A stretch of DNA of 64,000 nt from Dendrolimus kikuchii. Taxonomy: Eukaryota > Arthropoda > Insecta > Lepidoptera > Lasiocampidae. The notes below the pieces were generated by a model, which saw only the letters and a list, made by a program, of their open reading frames with translations, had not been told where the DNA came from and searched no databases. The stretch lies in assembly GCA_019925095.2 (NCBI GenBank), contig CM034389.1:13833435-13897434 (forward strand), given 5' to 3'. A program made the position numbers and the translations under genes. Shown piece by piece: positions 10,676-22,285 of the stretch (its first letter is position 1; each line of letters opens with the position of its first letter).

Positions 10676-12896
10676 TAGAAATTGTTAATCGAGTAAAATT
10701 GTTACAAATATAAATTAACTAGCTGTTTACGATTAACGCAACTCCTTTATTCATTAAAACCTCATATCAATTCTGTAGACCTGTGCATACCATAGATACT
10801 CTTTTGTAATTTAAAACTTGTAAAGTTTTAATTCATAATGGCACACACGTCAAGTCGCTCATGTCACCATTAAACTTAAATATCACCGCTTTGTTCTTGT
10901 AAATAGTATAAAGTAAATTAATATAAATAACGTGACATGACATGCCATAACTCGCACCCTACGGTTTTAACCCTACTTGTAAACTTTTAGGTTCATGTGA
11001 ATTTGTGAAGAGGATTTGAAGCAAGAATATGACATTCTTCGCATTTCATCACTTTAACCAGGTATGTGTGTATTATTTTTCCCATATTTTCCGCATCAAA
11101 TTGTCCCGCTTTCATTTCCTTTTATATAGTCTAACTCATCTTCCTGAAGTAAGCGCCGCTTCGACTTATATATTTGATTATAATTTCTTAAGTTAAAATT
11201 ATTTTTTGTGTTTACTATTTGTTGATTATTTTGATTAAATTTGAAGCCGGACTCCTAAAATATTTAGTACTATTTTTTAAATGGCTACAAGGGTGGGGTA
11301 TGCAGAGTTAGTATTAATTTTGCCAATAAATCGTACTTGTGGCATAGGCAAAGCAAGTGGAAAAAAGTACACGGTACAAACTAATATCTAGTTTTTTAAT
11401 ACAACTTTGTTATTTATAATTTGTTCATTACCTTCTTGACAAACTACCTGTGGCCAGTTTCTGAATATTCAGAGCACAAATGTAGTATTACCTATTATTA
11501 CTAGTTACTGTTACTCAATGCAAATGCACCGGACCAACACGTATGAAAAGTAGTGCATAAACGATTTTCAATTTCTTGTACAGTTTATTAAGTGAATTTA
11601 TTGCTCACGATAATAACGGCTGAAAGGCAGGGTACTGTAAAAACTGTATATATTATTATTTACACTTCTATACCCATTTAAGAAAAACGAAACCTTAATA
11701 ACATCATCATAATGTATCCGGAGATCAGTTTATGCATTATGCTACAACCATTTTTTTTTATAAATTGCTGCATATGTATGGACGAATTAATATTGTTACG
11801 AATTCGTGAGTTATGAATTAAAATGCTGTTGGAATTATCAAAAAATGTATTAGAAGTACACACACGTAATTCACAGTTCTTACAAACAAAACCGAATGCT
11901 ACAAAACCAAACTATAAAGCAGAAAATTGTAATAACATGAACCGCACAAAGTCCGTTGATATAAGGTATTCGCTCCGAAAGTACACTAGGTAACGCCTCG
12001 ATCGCAGTTGACACTCGATTGAGTGTCAACAATAATTAAGTAATAGGCAATTAGACACGTTAAAAGTACGACGTCATAACTTGCTATGCCGTAGAAAATC
12101 AAGGAGGTGCAGCGTTTTGTTACAGTGATTAAAAATATATCAATTGATTTGAGTGTCATCTACCCTACATCTATCTATACTTTCAGGTAGAAAATTCTAA
12201 ACAGTTTTTGTCTGGTAGAGCTTAAAAACTACTTTCAATATAAAAATTTTTGAACAACATGAATAGAATAATTTTAAAGGTATGCGGTATATTTATAGAG
12301 CCTAAAAAGCATTTTTTAAATGAATACCAAAACATTGAACGTTCGTCACCTGAGCTGACATGCACTTGGTCAGTTTTACAATACCTATTGGGATAAACAT
12401 GTTCAAACTCACTGTATTTATTACAAAAAAAATCACGTAATATTTTAAAATTCGATGTCAAAAAAGCGCCTTTTAAAATTATATTTTGTAAACAATAACA
12501 GGGCGTGTTGATTTGGAACCAACGACCTGCAAATCTCTTTGCTCAAAGTGGTATAGAAAATTAGTGGAAAGTATAAAGTAGGGACCGCAAATTAGATATT
12601 CTTAGTTGACCGCACGTTCGCTAAAGCGGTCACCCTATAACGTTCACTTAAGTAACTTAACTTTTTACCCAATAATTTTTTACAGGTTGTTAATCTATTT
12701 ATTTAGAACTATAGCTTTCCAGGCGGCGCCGCTCGTGTAAGCTTTGCATTTCATATGACCCACTTTGCAAATAATAACTGTCCTGTCACTTCCCTTTTAT
12801 CAAAACAAGTCTTAATTAAATTGATAATAATCGGTTCGTACGTAAAGCGGGCAAAAGGGACGTGCAAACATGTTCAAGTTCATTATTATTTACTAA
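10676..12896. other. AT-rich stretch; hairpin at 12007-12030, tRNA-like relic near 12505
   Basis: No exon found. A perfect 10-bp inverted repeat GTTGACACTC/GAGTGTCAAC with a 4-nt loop sits at 12007-12030. Around 12505-12560 the minus strand has a box B-like GGTTCCAAATC, possibly a SINE relic. The rest is unrecognised. Confidence 0.5.
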
Positions 12897-13220
12897 CTAG
12901 GATATGCCCGCGACTTCATCCACGAGTGACCTGAAATTCCCGCGGGATTCCCGGAACACAAAGTACCGTATCGTTAGAAAAGAATGTTAACTATCGTTTT
13001 AGTGAAAACTGTGTCGCAATAAGCTAATTTTTATGCACCCGAACAATTACAAGTATACAAGAATACAAGTATTTACGTGAATCCTAAATAATCAGACAGA
13101 CAAGAAATCTAAGAAAAATTGCGTCGTGTTCTTCATCGTTTATATAGTGTATTCCAGTAGTTTTTATTTATAGTTTCATTGTACAGACACGGGATTTTTA
13201 GAATTTTATAATATTATAGA
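12897..13220 (-). mobile_element. GCGGGCATATCCTAG-family Helitron-like element
   Basis: On the minus strand it runs from TCTATAATATTATAAAATTC at 13220 to GTCGCGGGCATATCCTAG at 12897, followed by T. Both ends match the family, and the interior is shortened to about 324 bp. It lies just downstream of the PDZ exon, in that gene's intron. Confidence 0.75.
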
Positions 13221-13381
13221 CGCGTGAATAGGTAGTATTAACCAACTTACTAGTTGGAATTTTATCAGGTAGTTATTATAAGCTCAGTGCAAATCAGTAA
13301 AATACGTTAAAAAAATCAATGCATGAGATGAGATACTAATTGATTTAAAATTAGTAAACTAAATATAGAAAAAATACTTAC
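13221..13381. other. Start of intron downstream of the PDZ exon
   Basis: Begins on the minus strand with GTAAGTATT, a near-perfect 5' splice site, then AT-rich sequence. The following exon was not identified; anything between here and the left edge would have to be small or lies outside the window. Confidence 0.6.
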
Positions 13382-15135
13382 ACGTTATCAACGACGTCGG
13401 TGGACTCATCAATTTCCCCAATTGTGTCTAAGGATGCTCCAGAACCGTCTTCTCGAGTCTCAGTGGGTGGGGGCGGTGGAGCAGTCGTAGGGCGGGTGAG
13501 CGAAGTGTCATTTCCACCTTCTTTATATTGAGGTTTTGGAACAAAATCAATCAAACGTGGCAATAACTCAGGTACGACCTTTTCCTCCAAACTTTCAACC
13601 TTCTTGTTATTCATTTCAGCTTCAGAACGTTGCAACCATGTTTCGATACAACTCTTTTTTGTAGGAGTTAATAAGGACTCAGGTACTGGTGGAGTAGAGT
13701 TTTCTGGGACCGACACTGGCGTTGGTTTTCTATCGCTTCCAACTCTTTCAATTTTTGTGTTTCTCGGCATTGGTTTAGGCTTTTCTGTTAGCATTTCTGA
13801 TTTCAATTCAGAATTTTTGTTTTTCATATTATTGTTAATTTCGGCATTATTTAACATCTGCCCTCTATTATTATTTTTATCATTTTGCAACCACTTCTTT
13901 GTGTTTGTCATAACATCTTCTGAAGAATTTTGTGTTAATATGTCTTGATTTCCTGAACTATGCATTATAAATAATTTTTCCTTTAGTTTCGAATCATTAT
14001 TTGCATCAACCCGTTTTTCTAGGAATCTTTTACTCGTCATGTCTTTTAAAATATTTGTATCAATGTTTTCAATGCAATTCAACACTTTTTGTATGTCAAT
14101 TGTCTTAGGTTGCATTATAGGAGTCGATGGAATACTATTTTCTACAGAACTAGCCATTGAACTTAATCTATCAACAACCGTTGAAATAGAACTGCCTGTA
14201 TCATCAGATTCAGCATCAGCTATAACTAAGCAGCGTTCCCATTCATTTGAAAGCAAATCTATGTAAACTTCAGCTTCTGGTGGCATAGCTTTTCCATCTG
14301 ATAAGCGTCGTACTAAACGTCTTACTTCTTCTGGAGAACCTTTTTTAAGATAAGCTATCCCTTCTTTATTTTGGCGATGTAAATGACTGTCAAATGATGA
14401 CTTCCTAGATAGTTTTGTAATCGTCGTTATACCGTTATGCTTGCCATTAATTTTACTCTCTTTATCGTTTGTACTTTGCTGAATTGTATCATTTGTTGTA
14501 ATATTCTGTTCTCCAACAGTTGTTAATGTTTGTTTATCCTTAAAGGAGTTCTTTTTCCCAAGTTTTCGTGGTGGAACTGGTGGCGGGAGTGTCGTTGGTC
14601 TTACTATTTCTCCCGATTGTTTATTATCTGAAGCCAAATCTACCGTATCATAATTGTTATTTTCAATTTTATCATCCATTTCAAAATGTCTAACTAGAAG
14701 CGTTAGAGTTTCATCAGAATCTTTAAGTCGGCGGACGCAATCTATTCTGGTCAGATCTGCAACTGATACGCCATCTATTGCCAAAATTTCATCCCCAGGT
14801 ATGAGCTTTCCCCATGGGGCACTAGCATTAGCCGCTGGACTATCTTCAGCACATGACTGGACAAGAAGACGTCTGACCTTTTCTACAGCAGCAGATCCTC
14901 CCTCAAACTTAAGGCCCAATCCGAGTCTCTCTCCTCGTGGTCGGCGTACAATGACCTCTGCTGCACCAGCTGCCGCACCCACTGTGAGCACAGTAACGAA
15001 AGACGGATCTTTGGAAGAAGGTCGGCCTTCGCCAACCGGAACAATGGTGACGAAGTCCTCACCCGCTATGTCCGTTGCCATACCGCGGACAACGCGCCCT
15101 GCGCCCGGTAGTGCTGCCGCTTTGTGACTCGTTAT
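13382..15135 (-). CDS. Large coding exon of a PDZ-domain protein
   Basis: One open frame of 1754 nt, bounded by an acceptor (TTTTTACAG before 15135) and a donor (GTAAGT from 13381). The first ATG is at 15081. The frame is also open from the acceptor down to it, so the exon could be internal. Numbered from that Met, a PDZ domain spans about residues 41-133: carboxylate-binding loop LGLGLKF (53-59) and the IPGDEILAIDGV segment (94-105). A proline-rich PPPVPPRKL near 166-174 fits an SH3 ligand. There follow a conserved-looking YIDLLSNEWERC block, long Asn/Lys-rich low-complexity sequence and PPPPP near 535. I infer a cytoplasmic scaffold. The apparent stop TAA (13378-13380) lies inside the donor, so the protein continues in an exon I could not find. 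I do not recognise the orthologue. Confidence 0.88.
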
Positions 15136-16360
15136 CTGTAAAAATTAAATCATAATTATTTTTTTTAAGAAACTGGCAATCGTGATTTACGTTAGGAGGT
15201 AATTATAAACCGTGAGGATTTGAAAAGTAAAACTGTTTAGCTGAAAGATAAGAAAAGATGGGACTTTTGACCTCCGTAAGATCAACTATCCTAGGACAGT
15301 ATTAATAAAAGCTATTTTAGAAAAAAATACTATCGTATGTATTTTATTATTCTCTGCTTAGGAAGCGGTCGAAACACTATCGCTCAAAGCTTTCTTTATT
15401 GCAAAAGAAAGTATAACGAGCGTTTTTGGAAACGCGTTGACCACAAACAGACGCATCATTGGAATTAATGTAGGTTAGTAGTACCAAATCACAAAGGCGT
15501 CGAAATTGAAGTACGGAGGCATTCGCGAACTCGACATATTAGCATATAGCCTACGGCTAAGCTCCTTTACTTCTATTATCCTTTTCAAATTATAGGATTT
15601 GTCGCCCCCACGGTGTTTGATTATTTTCCGAGTAATTAATTTACCGCCTAAAGTGTAGATGAGTACGTATCTCTCTATAGTTATCATTATGAGTATTTCT
15701 TATTTCAATATGCTGTCTGTTTCAACAAAATTTGTAATCATTAAACTATCAGACACACACATAGATCAGTTTTTCAAACGAATTATTTATAACATGGGCT
15801 TTCGTCTATTTTTTTAACTGTATTAAAATCGTGTTGGAACAGACCTATATGTTTAACATTTAGCAAAATACAAATTTCAAATTAACCTTATTAATTCGAA
15901 ATTTATTATAAGTTTTACGCAAATAAAATTCTTATTAAAACATTTTTGAAGGCTAGATATAATTAAAAATTTAAATATGCTTCCTATTAACTTATCAGTT
16001 ATTTGCATTTTTGTACTGATTTACGAAGAATTGGATTAGGCCGCAACCTCGCTATTCATGATTTTGTTAAAATAAGACTATGGAGTCAGCATTTTCATTT
16101 CCCGTTGTTACCGGATAAGTTAAACAAAGAACGATTGCTGCATCGTATATGGTATTGTTCAACGATATCTCATAATTGAATCTTTACACCGTAACCTACA
16201 ATACATAAATTCGTTGGAATGAGTTTGTAATATTGACTCAAAGAGATTGCTCTAAAAGTCCATTGAAAAAATACCAGTAATTGAAAAAAATTCAGAGTAC
16301 CTACTTTCACGCACCTAAAGCATTCATCCTGGTTTCGATTAACTAGATTGGTATGATACA
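15136..16360. other. Intron sequence upstream of PDZ exon, nothing else seen
   Basis: The minus-strand acceptor TTTTTACAG sits at its left edge. The remainder is AT-rich without recognised repeats or exons. Confidence 0.55.
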
Positions 16361-16892
16361 CTACGATATGCCCGCGAGTTCGTCCACGCTCGACTTGAAA
16401 TTCCTGCGGAATTCCCGGACAACTAAGTATCGCAGCATTTAAGAAAGAATGTAAGCTATCGTTTACAATTTTCACTGTGTCGGAGTAAGCTAATTTTTAT
16501 GCACCCGAACAACTACAAGCCGCCCCCGAGAAAATTCCCGCGGGTTTCCTGGGATAAATAATATCACATAAAATTTGCTATAGATCAATGAAAAAATACA
16601 TTGTAATTCGTTTTTTTTAATCGGGCCATTTTTAAATAATCCCCGTAAAAAATCCCGTGGGATGCCCAGGATAAAAAGTAGCGATGACTTTAAGTATAAG
16701 AATTTGCTTTCGATCAGCGAAAACCGCATAGAAACCAACCAAGTAGTTCTTACGTGAATCCCGAACAAACAGACAAGAAATCTAAAAAATGCATCGTGTT
16801 CTTCATCGTATACCTATATATAGACTATTCCAGTTTTTTTTTAATAGCTTCGTTGTACAACCGCGACATGTTTAGAATTTTATAATATTATA
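16361..16892 (-). mobile_element. GCGGGCATATCCTAG-family Helitron-like element
   Basis: On the minus strand it runs from the ATAATATTATAAAATTC end near 16892 to ACTCGCGGGCATATCGTAG at 16361 (family CTAG changed to GTAG). Three internal units with CCCGCGGG blocks are visible, at about 16395, 16525 and 16650. Non-coding and non-autonomous. Confidence 0.7.
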
Positions 16893-17989
16893 ATCATAAT
16901 GTTTTTTACATTATTTTCTGTGCATAATAGGCTGAAGATGAGGGTACGATTACGGGAAATTCAATACTTCCCCACCGGATACGAAACCGTCGTAGGTATA
17001 TTACTCGAGAGCGGGAAAAAAACTAATTAAAAATAAATATCAGTTTCAAATTAACGAAACCATTTTACGCTTGTTTTCAATTTTTATAGCTCAATTTACA
17101 TAAAATCCGAAAAATTATATTGTATATATTTTAATTACTAACTGTACCCTTTTTTTGCTAAATTGAACACGAAATCGTTCTATTAATCTATTATAATAAA
17201 ACCTTTTATCAATTCATATCACGAAATATGCATTAATTACTTAACGTATGCAAAACACGCATATAACAAACATTTGAAATGATCAAGGTCATGTCGATAG
17301 CAACGGAAAGTAAAATAAGGTGCAGAGTTCGCACGTTTTCTATTTGAATTGTAATCCGTTAAAATGCTATTTTAACAACCGTGCTAGATGAGGTGCCCAC
17401 ATCTCGTTCCATGACGTGGGTTTCAAACTTGATCAGGGTATGTACACTGCTCAGTAATTTTTCTTTTTAGGTTAATCTTAATTGATCTTTTTTTATAAAA
17501 GGTAGAATGGAATTTTTACTTCTCAAAATAAATTACTAAAACCAATATTATGATCCCGTCCCCGTCCCGTATTTTTCTTATGGCCGGCTCCTATATCTCA
17601 CAATTCATTCACTTGTCCTAACATCGGTTGAATTTTGACATTACTTGTATGGAGCTTATATCAAATAACCGATAATACGGCGAATGAACGGTTGGTAAGA
17701 TATAGAATGTATGAATAAGTAATATCAAACGACAAACAAAAAGAAATTGTTGTTTTTGAACAAAATGTCCTATCTTTCATATGTATAATGTTCTATCTTC
17801 CAAACATTAATTAAACCTCACCTCATTTCATTAAATATGGAAATGATGAAAATTGTTCTACTTTTGATAAGCATCTTTGAATTCATAGAAACGCACGTCA
17901 TTTTACCCCAAACAATCAAATCAATCAATGCTAAACATTTATTGCGTCAGGTCTTGTCAAATAACGATCGCAATTTAATGTCTTAATTA
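16893..17989. other. AT-rich intron stretch, nothing recognised
   Basis: No exon, tRNA or identifiable repeat. A short C-rich run (gtccccgtcccg, about 17557) is the only compositional feature. Confidence 0.5.
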
Positions 17990-18300
17990 ATGTATGGAAA
18001 ATAGAACATTTTAGTCTAAAAATAACCGTTTCCTTTGGTTTGCTCTTTGATATGTCTTCACAGAAATTGATCTTTACAAGTTACACTATGATTTGGTATA
18101 CAGATCGTGTTTATTTTTCAAAAATAGCCAATTCGATTTCTGACAAGGGTAATTGATTTTTCAAAAATCTAATGTCACCACTTTAGTTTTTGTCAGAATC
18201 GACCTCGAAACTCCTTTGAGTGTTTTTCGCTATTAAGCATAGTTTAGAATTTGGCCCTGAAGGTCCATTTGAAAAATTCATGTGTTCTTATTATATATAT
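17990..18300 (+). repeat. Family H dispersed repeat, left member of an inverted pair
   Basis: About 300 bp matching the reverse complement of 18918-19200 at roughly four of five positions. Shared blocks include 'ggaaaatagaacatttt', 'gtttatttttcaaaa', 'tgtcaccactttag', 'actcctttga' and 'ttggccct'. It ends next to a perfect 18-bp hairpin. No coding capacity. Confidence 0.75.
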
Positions 18301-18323
18301 ACAGGATATATATAATAAGAACA
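18283..18323. repeat. Perfect 18-bp inverted repeat (hairpin)
   Basis: Arm TGTTCTTATTATATATAT (18283-18300), 5-nt loop ACAGG, and the exact complement at 18306-18323. It sits at the junction between the family H repeat and the SINE. Confidence 0.9.
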
Positions 18324-18625
18324 GCCCATAACTGTCTCACTGCTGGGCCCAAGCCTCCCACTGTAGGGGAAACGGACAGTATACCCGCCACGCTTGTCTA
18401 AGGCGGCTTGGTAGGTTTGACACATCGGTTATCTCGATGTGCAGGTTACATCAGGATGTTTTCCTTCATCGTTGTTAGCACGTGGTAATTGTAACAATAT
18501 GCACATTTGGTCAGAAAACTGCTTAAGTGGTGCATGCGTTCCGGCTAGGATCGAACCCGCGCCCTTTGAGTTTAGGACGCGTGCGCCAGCCATTACGCTA
18601 CCACAACACCTGTAAAGGTAATTCA
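18303..18625 (-). mobile_element. tRNA-derived SINE, near full length
   Basis: The minus strand opens with GGTGTTGTGGTAGCGTAATGG (split box A region TAGCGTAATGG). GGGTTCGATCC (box B) follows about 35 nt on, then a ~250-bp body with 'cacgtgctaacaacgatgaa' and 'agcagtgagacag'. Relatives without a clear head or more decayed lie at 815, 20400, 32250 and 37262. Pol III promoter boxes are intact, so transcription is possible. Confidence 0.8.
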
Positions 18626-18917
18626 TAAAAATCTATATTACAATTTTGCCATTTAAGTATTAATTTACACTATAATAGGCTTTATCACTTGACACCTTTT
18701 TTACACATTTTCTAAAAACACTGTTTGAATGTATTGAAAGGAATTCTTCTGTAAAATGTGATTATACAGTTTGGGTGTCGTGCAAGATATACTTTTATTC
18801 TGAAACGCGGTTTTGTTTGGGTGGCAGTATGTATATGTTATTCCTATGATGCATACCTACTCTTATAGCTTTCAAATAAATTCATATTACACCTAACAAA
18901 CTGTATCACTTCATATA

Positions 18918-19200
18918 TACAGGTGAATTTTTCAAGTGGGCCTTGAGGGCCAAATACTAAACTATACGAAATAACGGAAAACAGTCAAAGGAGTCTCGGG
19001 GCCGATTTTGGCTAAACCTAAAGTGGTGTCAATAGATTTTTGAAAAATCCAGTACCCTTGTCAGGAATCGAATCGGCTCATTTTGAAAAATAAACACACT
19101 CTGTACCAAATGATAGTGTAGCTTGTAAGGATGAATTTCTGTCAAGGAATGTCAAACCAAGGAAAAGGATTGTTTTTGGACAAAATGTTCTATTTTCCAC
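18918..19200 (-). repeat. Family H dispersed repeat, right member of an inverted pair
   Basis: Reverse-complement partner of 17990-18300; see that entry for shared blocks. It ends on the minus strand with CACCTGTATATATG. The small frame across it has no motif. Confidence 0.75.
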
Positions 19201-19834
19201 GTATTATTAATTTCAAAATGGCTCTTATACACCTTTTTTGCGATCTCGCTTGGACACTAAACTGTTCCATTTCGGATGAAAACCATCCCATTTTCCGTTA
19301 TAAAAGTTATTATGCTTAACACAGAATATTTTCATTGATCTAAATAACATTATTGCAAATTTCCTGACAATCTGTTCATTTCGAAGGCCGTGAAAAAGAA
19401 AGAACTAATCATAATTAATCATCTAGATTTCAGTTTTGTATTGAACAATAGTTTTCATTCAAGCACACATGCAAAAAAAAAATACTTACCACATTAATTA
19501 CGTACATATTATTATGGACATGGAATAATTTAAAAGAAACAAATATAATGTTCTATATAACAAAACGTCAAAAAACTAGAGAGAGGTAAGCCTATGTTGC
19601 CATCTCCTCGCGTAGGATTTATGAAGAATTTTTTGGAGTCAAATTTTACGCATTAATGCTTAATTCTAGAACCCTATTAAAAAATAATGTTAGAACACTG
19701 CTAAGCAATACAAGTTTAAACATATAATCTGATACTGTAATGATTTTAAACTTAATCCAAAAACAAAATAAAACAACCTAACCTAGATCATTATGATGTA
19801 CTTGCTTACTCTTATCAGGGAGTTCTAAAATAAT
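19201..19834. other. AT-rich intron stretch, nothing recognised
   Basis: No exon or repeat identified. Confidence 0.5.
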
Positions 19835-19845
19835 ATGTTCTGTAC

Positions 19846-19847
<2 letters not shown>

Positions 19848-19876
<29 letters not shown>

Positions 19877-20148
19877 CATACATACATAACTTCACGCCAG
19901 TTCCCTTGCGGGGTAGGCACGAACAACAGAGCGCCATTTAGGCCCATTCTTACACACCTCACTTGCTTCTTTGACATTCATAACTCTTGTCATGCACACT
20001 CGTCTGTTCTTAAGGCTCCTGACATCACCCTCCGCTAGTACACGATCAATTTGATCATGGAAGGTCGTGGCCTTCCACGACTTCTGCATCCATCCACTTT
20101 TGCATTGTATATCTGTTTAGTCATTCTTTCATCATGCATTCTTTCCAC
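19848..20148 (-). mobile_element. RTE-type LINE, 3' fragment with target-site duplication
   Basis: Starts on the left with (CATA)n, then 'acttcacgccagttcccttg', and runs to 'cattctttccac'. This is the last ~300 bp of the LINE in reverse. A perfect 13-bp duplication ATGTTCTGTACTT (19835-19847 and 20149-20161) flanks it. The 5' junction shares ATG with the LINE, a short microhomology. Confidence 0.92.
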
Positions 20149-20399
20149 ATGTTCTGTACTTGCCTGTTATTATTATCTTTTCCATAAATATACTTGATAC
20201 ATTAGAAATATTATTTGAAACTCCGTTATTCACGGCTTTGGAGTAATGTATCTGCCTAAGCTATTCATAATGTCTTAACAATGTTCTCATGAATATTTAT
20301 AGTATACTCAGCGCACTGATGATATACCGTGTCTACATTTTAAAACATATAGGTAAAATGTATCCAGCTAAGTAATAACATCACATAAACGCCGCATTA

Positions 20400-20650
20400 C
20401 TAGGGTCGGACCTCGCCATTTTTAGGGGAAAGGGCAGTATACCCGCGACGCTATTCCAAGACGGATTAGTCGGTTTCACACATCGCTTACTTCGATTTGT
20501 AGCTGTTATCCCGATGTTCCCCTTCAGCCCGTGGTAATTGCAACAATATACACATTAGATAAGAAAACTACCTAAGTGGTGTATTCTTCCCGGTCCGGAT
20601 TCGAACTGACGTCATTTGAAACGTTAACCCATAGACTATCACGGCTTTTA
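20400..20650 (-). mobile_element. Decayed tRNA-derived SINE
   Basis: On the minus strand AGTTCGAATCC (box B) lies about 40 nt after a TGATAGTCTATGG head. Body motifs shared with 18303-18625 follow: 'ggtaattgcaacaatat' and 'gcagtatacccgc'. Several indels. Confidence 0.65.
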
Positions 20651-20990
20651 TTATTACTTATAATAATAAAACTTTAAAATTAGTTCACAATTTCTATATA
20701 AACACCAAATAGCAAATTTTACAAGTTCATAATACACGTGGTTCCATTTTGGCTCCGTGTCTTTTTGAAACTTTTTAATTACACGGCCTTTTAGGATAAC
20801 CAACTGATGATCCGTACCTCTCCTCGTATACCATGTTGGCTTGTGGGCTTAAGCAACAATGACTTTCATTTGAAACATGTGGATTCTAATTCTCAAAAAA
20901 ATGTGCGTCTTTTGGATTATTTTCTAAAATAATTTTTGTCATGATTATTCTAGCCCGTATGGCAGTAGCTAGCGCCTAAATAAAAAAACA
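20651..20990. other. AT-rich stretch, nothing recognised
   Basis: No exon or known repeat. It directly precedes the 56-bp source sequence of the filler at 21491. Confidence 0.5.
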
Positions 20991-21046
20991 ATGCAATGTA
21001 TATTGTGTGAATGCTCGCTCTCAATGACAAGGTTGTAAAACTTAAA
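20991..21046. repeat. 56-bp direct repeat, source copy
   Basis: Identical over all 56 bases to 21491-21546, exactly 500 bp away. The second copy lies between an RTE fragment and its target-site duplication, so this one is taken as the source. Confidence 0.92.
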
Positions 21047-21376
21047 ATCGCGAGGCAAACTTTAGTACATATTATATGATTATGATATTATAGCTATGAC
21101 ACTATATATGTGTACTAGCTTTATCTTTCAAGCTTCTTATGAATGCTATCTGCGAAGATATTAAATTGGACGGGAATAACCGACAATAAGGTTATATATA
21201 CCTTTCGCATGTTACATGCAAGTTAATGAACCACTACACTTATCAGACATGCAAACATTGCTATCGCTTTGCATAGTTGTTCTAGTTATCATAATCAAGC
21301 GAACAGTACCTGTCTAATTAACTGAGGAGGGCGCACGTTTAGTCTATGACGTCATTATAGTCTGATTATTAATATT

Positions 21377-21490
21377 ATACATACATACATACATACATAC
21401 ATAGCTTCACGCCAGTTCCCTTGCGGGGTAGGCACGTACAACAGAGTGCCATTTAGGCTTATTCTTACACACCTCACTTGCCTCTTTGAC
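21377..21490 (-). mobile_element. RTE-type LINE, short 3' fragment with 5' filler
   Basis: (CATA)n and about 90 bp of LINE 3' end, in reverse. A 10-bp duplication TATTAATATT lies at 21367-21376 and again at 21548-21557. Between the LINE 5' break (21490) and the second duplication are 56 bp identical to 20991-21046. The target is the 5' end of a Helitron-like element. Confidence 0.88.
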
Positions 21491-21546
21491 ATGCAATGTA
21501 TATTGTGTGAATGCTCGCTCTCAATGACAAGGTTGTAAAACTTAAA
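21491..21546. repeat. 56-bp direct repeat, filler copy
   Basis: Exact copy of 20991-21046 placed at the 5' junction of the RTE fragment, inside its target-site duplication. The join overlaps by the dinucleotide AT, shared by the LINE (gacat) and the filler (atgca). Confidence 0.9.
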
Positions 21547-21988
21547 CTATTAATATTTTAAAGTTCTAAAAATGCCGTGTTTGTACATTGAAGCTATTTA
21601 TTAAAAAAAAAACAAGTGGAATACACTATGTAAATGATAGAGAACACGATAGAATCTGTCTTATCTGTTTGTTCGGGATTCACGTAAAAACTACTGAGCC
21701 GATTTTGGTGCGGTTTTCGCTCATCGACAAAAAATTTTTAGAAGTATAATTTACGCTACTTTAATTCTTGGTACCCCGAGGGAATTTTCCCGGTAGCGGT
21801 TTGTAATTGTTCGGGTGCATAAAAATGACCCTTTTCCGACACAGTTTTCACTAAAACGATTAGTTTAAATTCTTTTTTAAATGCTGCGGTATTTTGTGTC
21901 CTGGGAATCCTGTGGGAATTTTAAGTCGCGGGCATATACAAGTTATTAATAAAACCATTATCACACTACTGATTTAGGGATCCAGTAC

Positions 21989-22285
21989 ATAAGAAAGAAT
22001 ACAATTTCCTGAGGCCGGGCAGCCTGTCGTAAAAGGTGACAAAACAGCCCTCAGCCCGTTGGTACGTTATTTGCTAGTCTGGATGACTACCACACCTAGT
22101 CTAGAGTATGCCGCTATAACAACCTTGAATTGTTCCGGCATTAGTGGCCAGGTTTGAATCTCACTTTAGAGAGTGGCAGCACATTGGTAGTATTTTTGGT
22201 GTGACAAATGTTCATGGGCGATGGTTATCGCTATTCATCAGGTGGGCCGTCATCCCGTCTGCTGAACTCATGCATACAAAAAGGT
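21989..22285 (+). repeat. Family E retroposon, near full length
   Basis: Head 'gaaagaatacaatttcctg', middle 'tggatgactaccacaccta', end 'ctgctgaactcatgcataca'. Same order as the copies at 55970 and 56457, reversed. The 61-codon frame inside is incidental. Confidence 0.75.

Larger units (their letters stand above)
21361..21942 (+). mobile_element. GCGGGCATATCCTAG-family Helitron-like element, interrupted
   Basis: The 5' end TCTGATTATTAATATT (21361) is split by an RTE insertion and resumes at 21548-21557. The body has 'ttctaaaaatgccgtg' and CCCGGTAGCGG/TCCTGTGGG blocks. The 3' end is TCGCGGGCATATACAAG, followed by T (family CTAG decayed). Confidence 0.65.

Noticed and set aside
18560..18625. 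Functional tRNA gene
   Set aside because: Box A and box B are present but the arms do not pair into a cloverleaf, and a SINE body follows. The same applies to the tRNA-like heads at 2860, 20600, 25800 and 60060.
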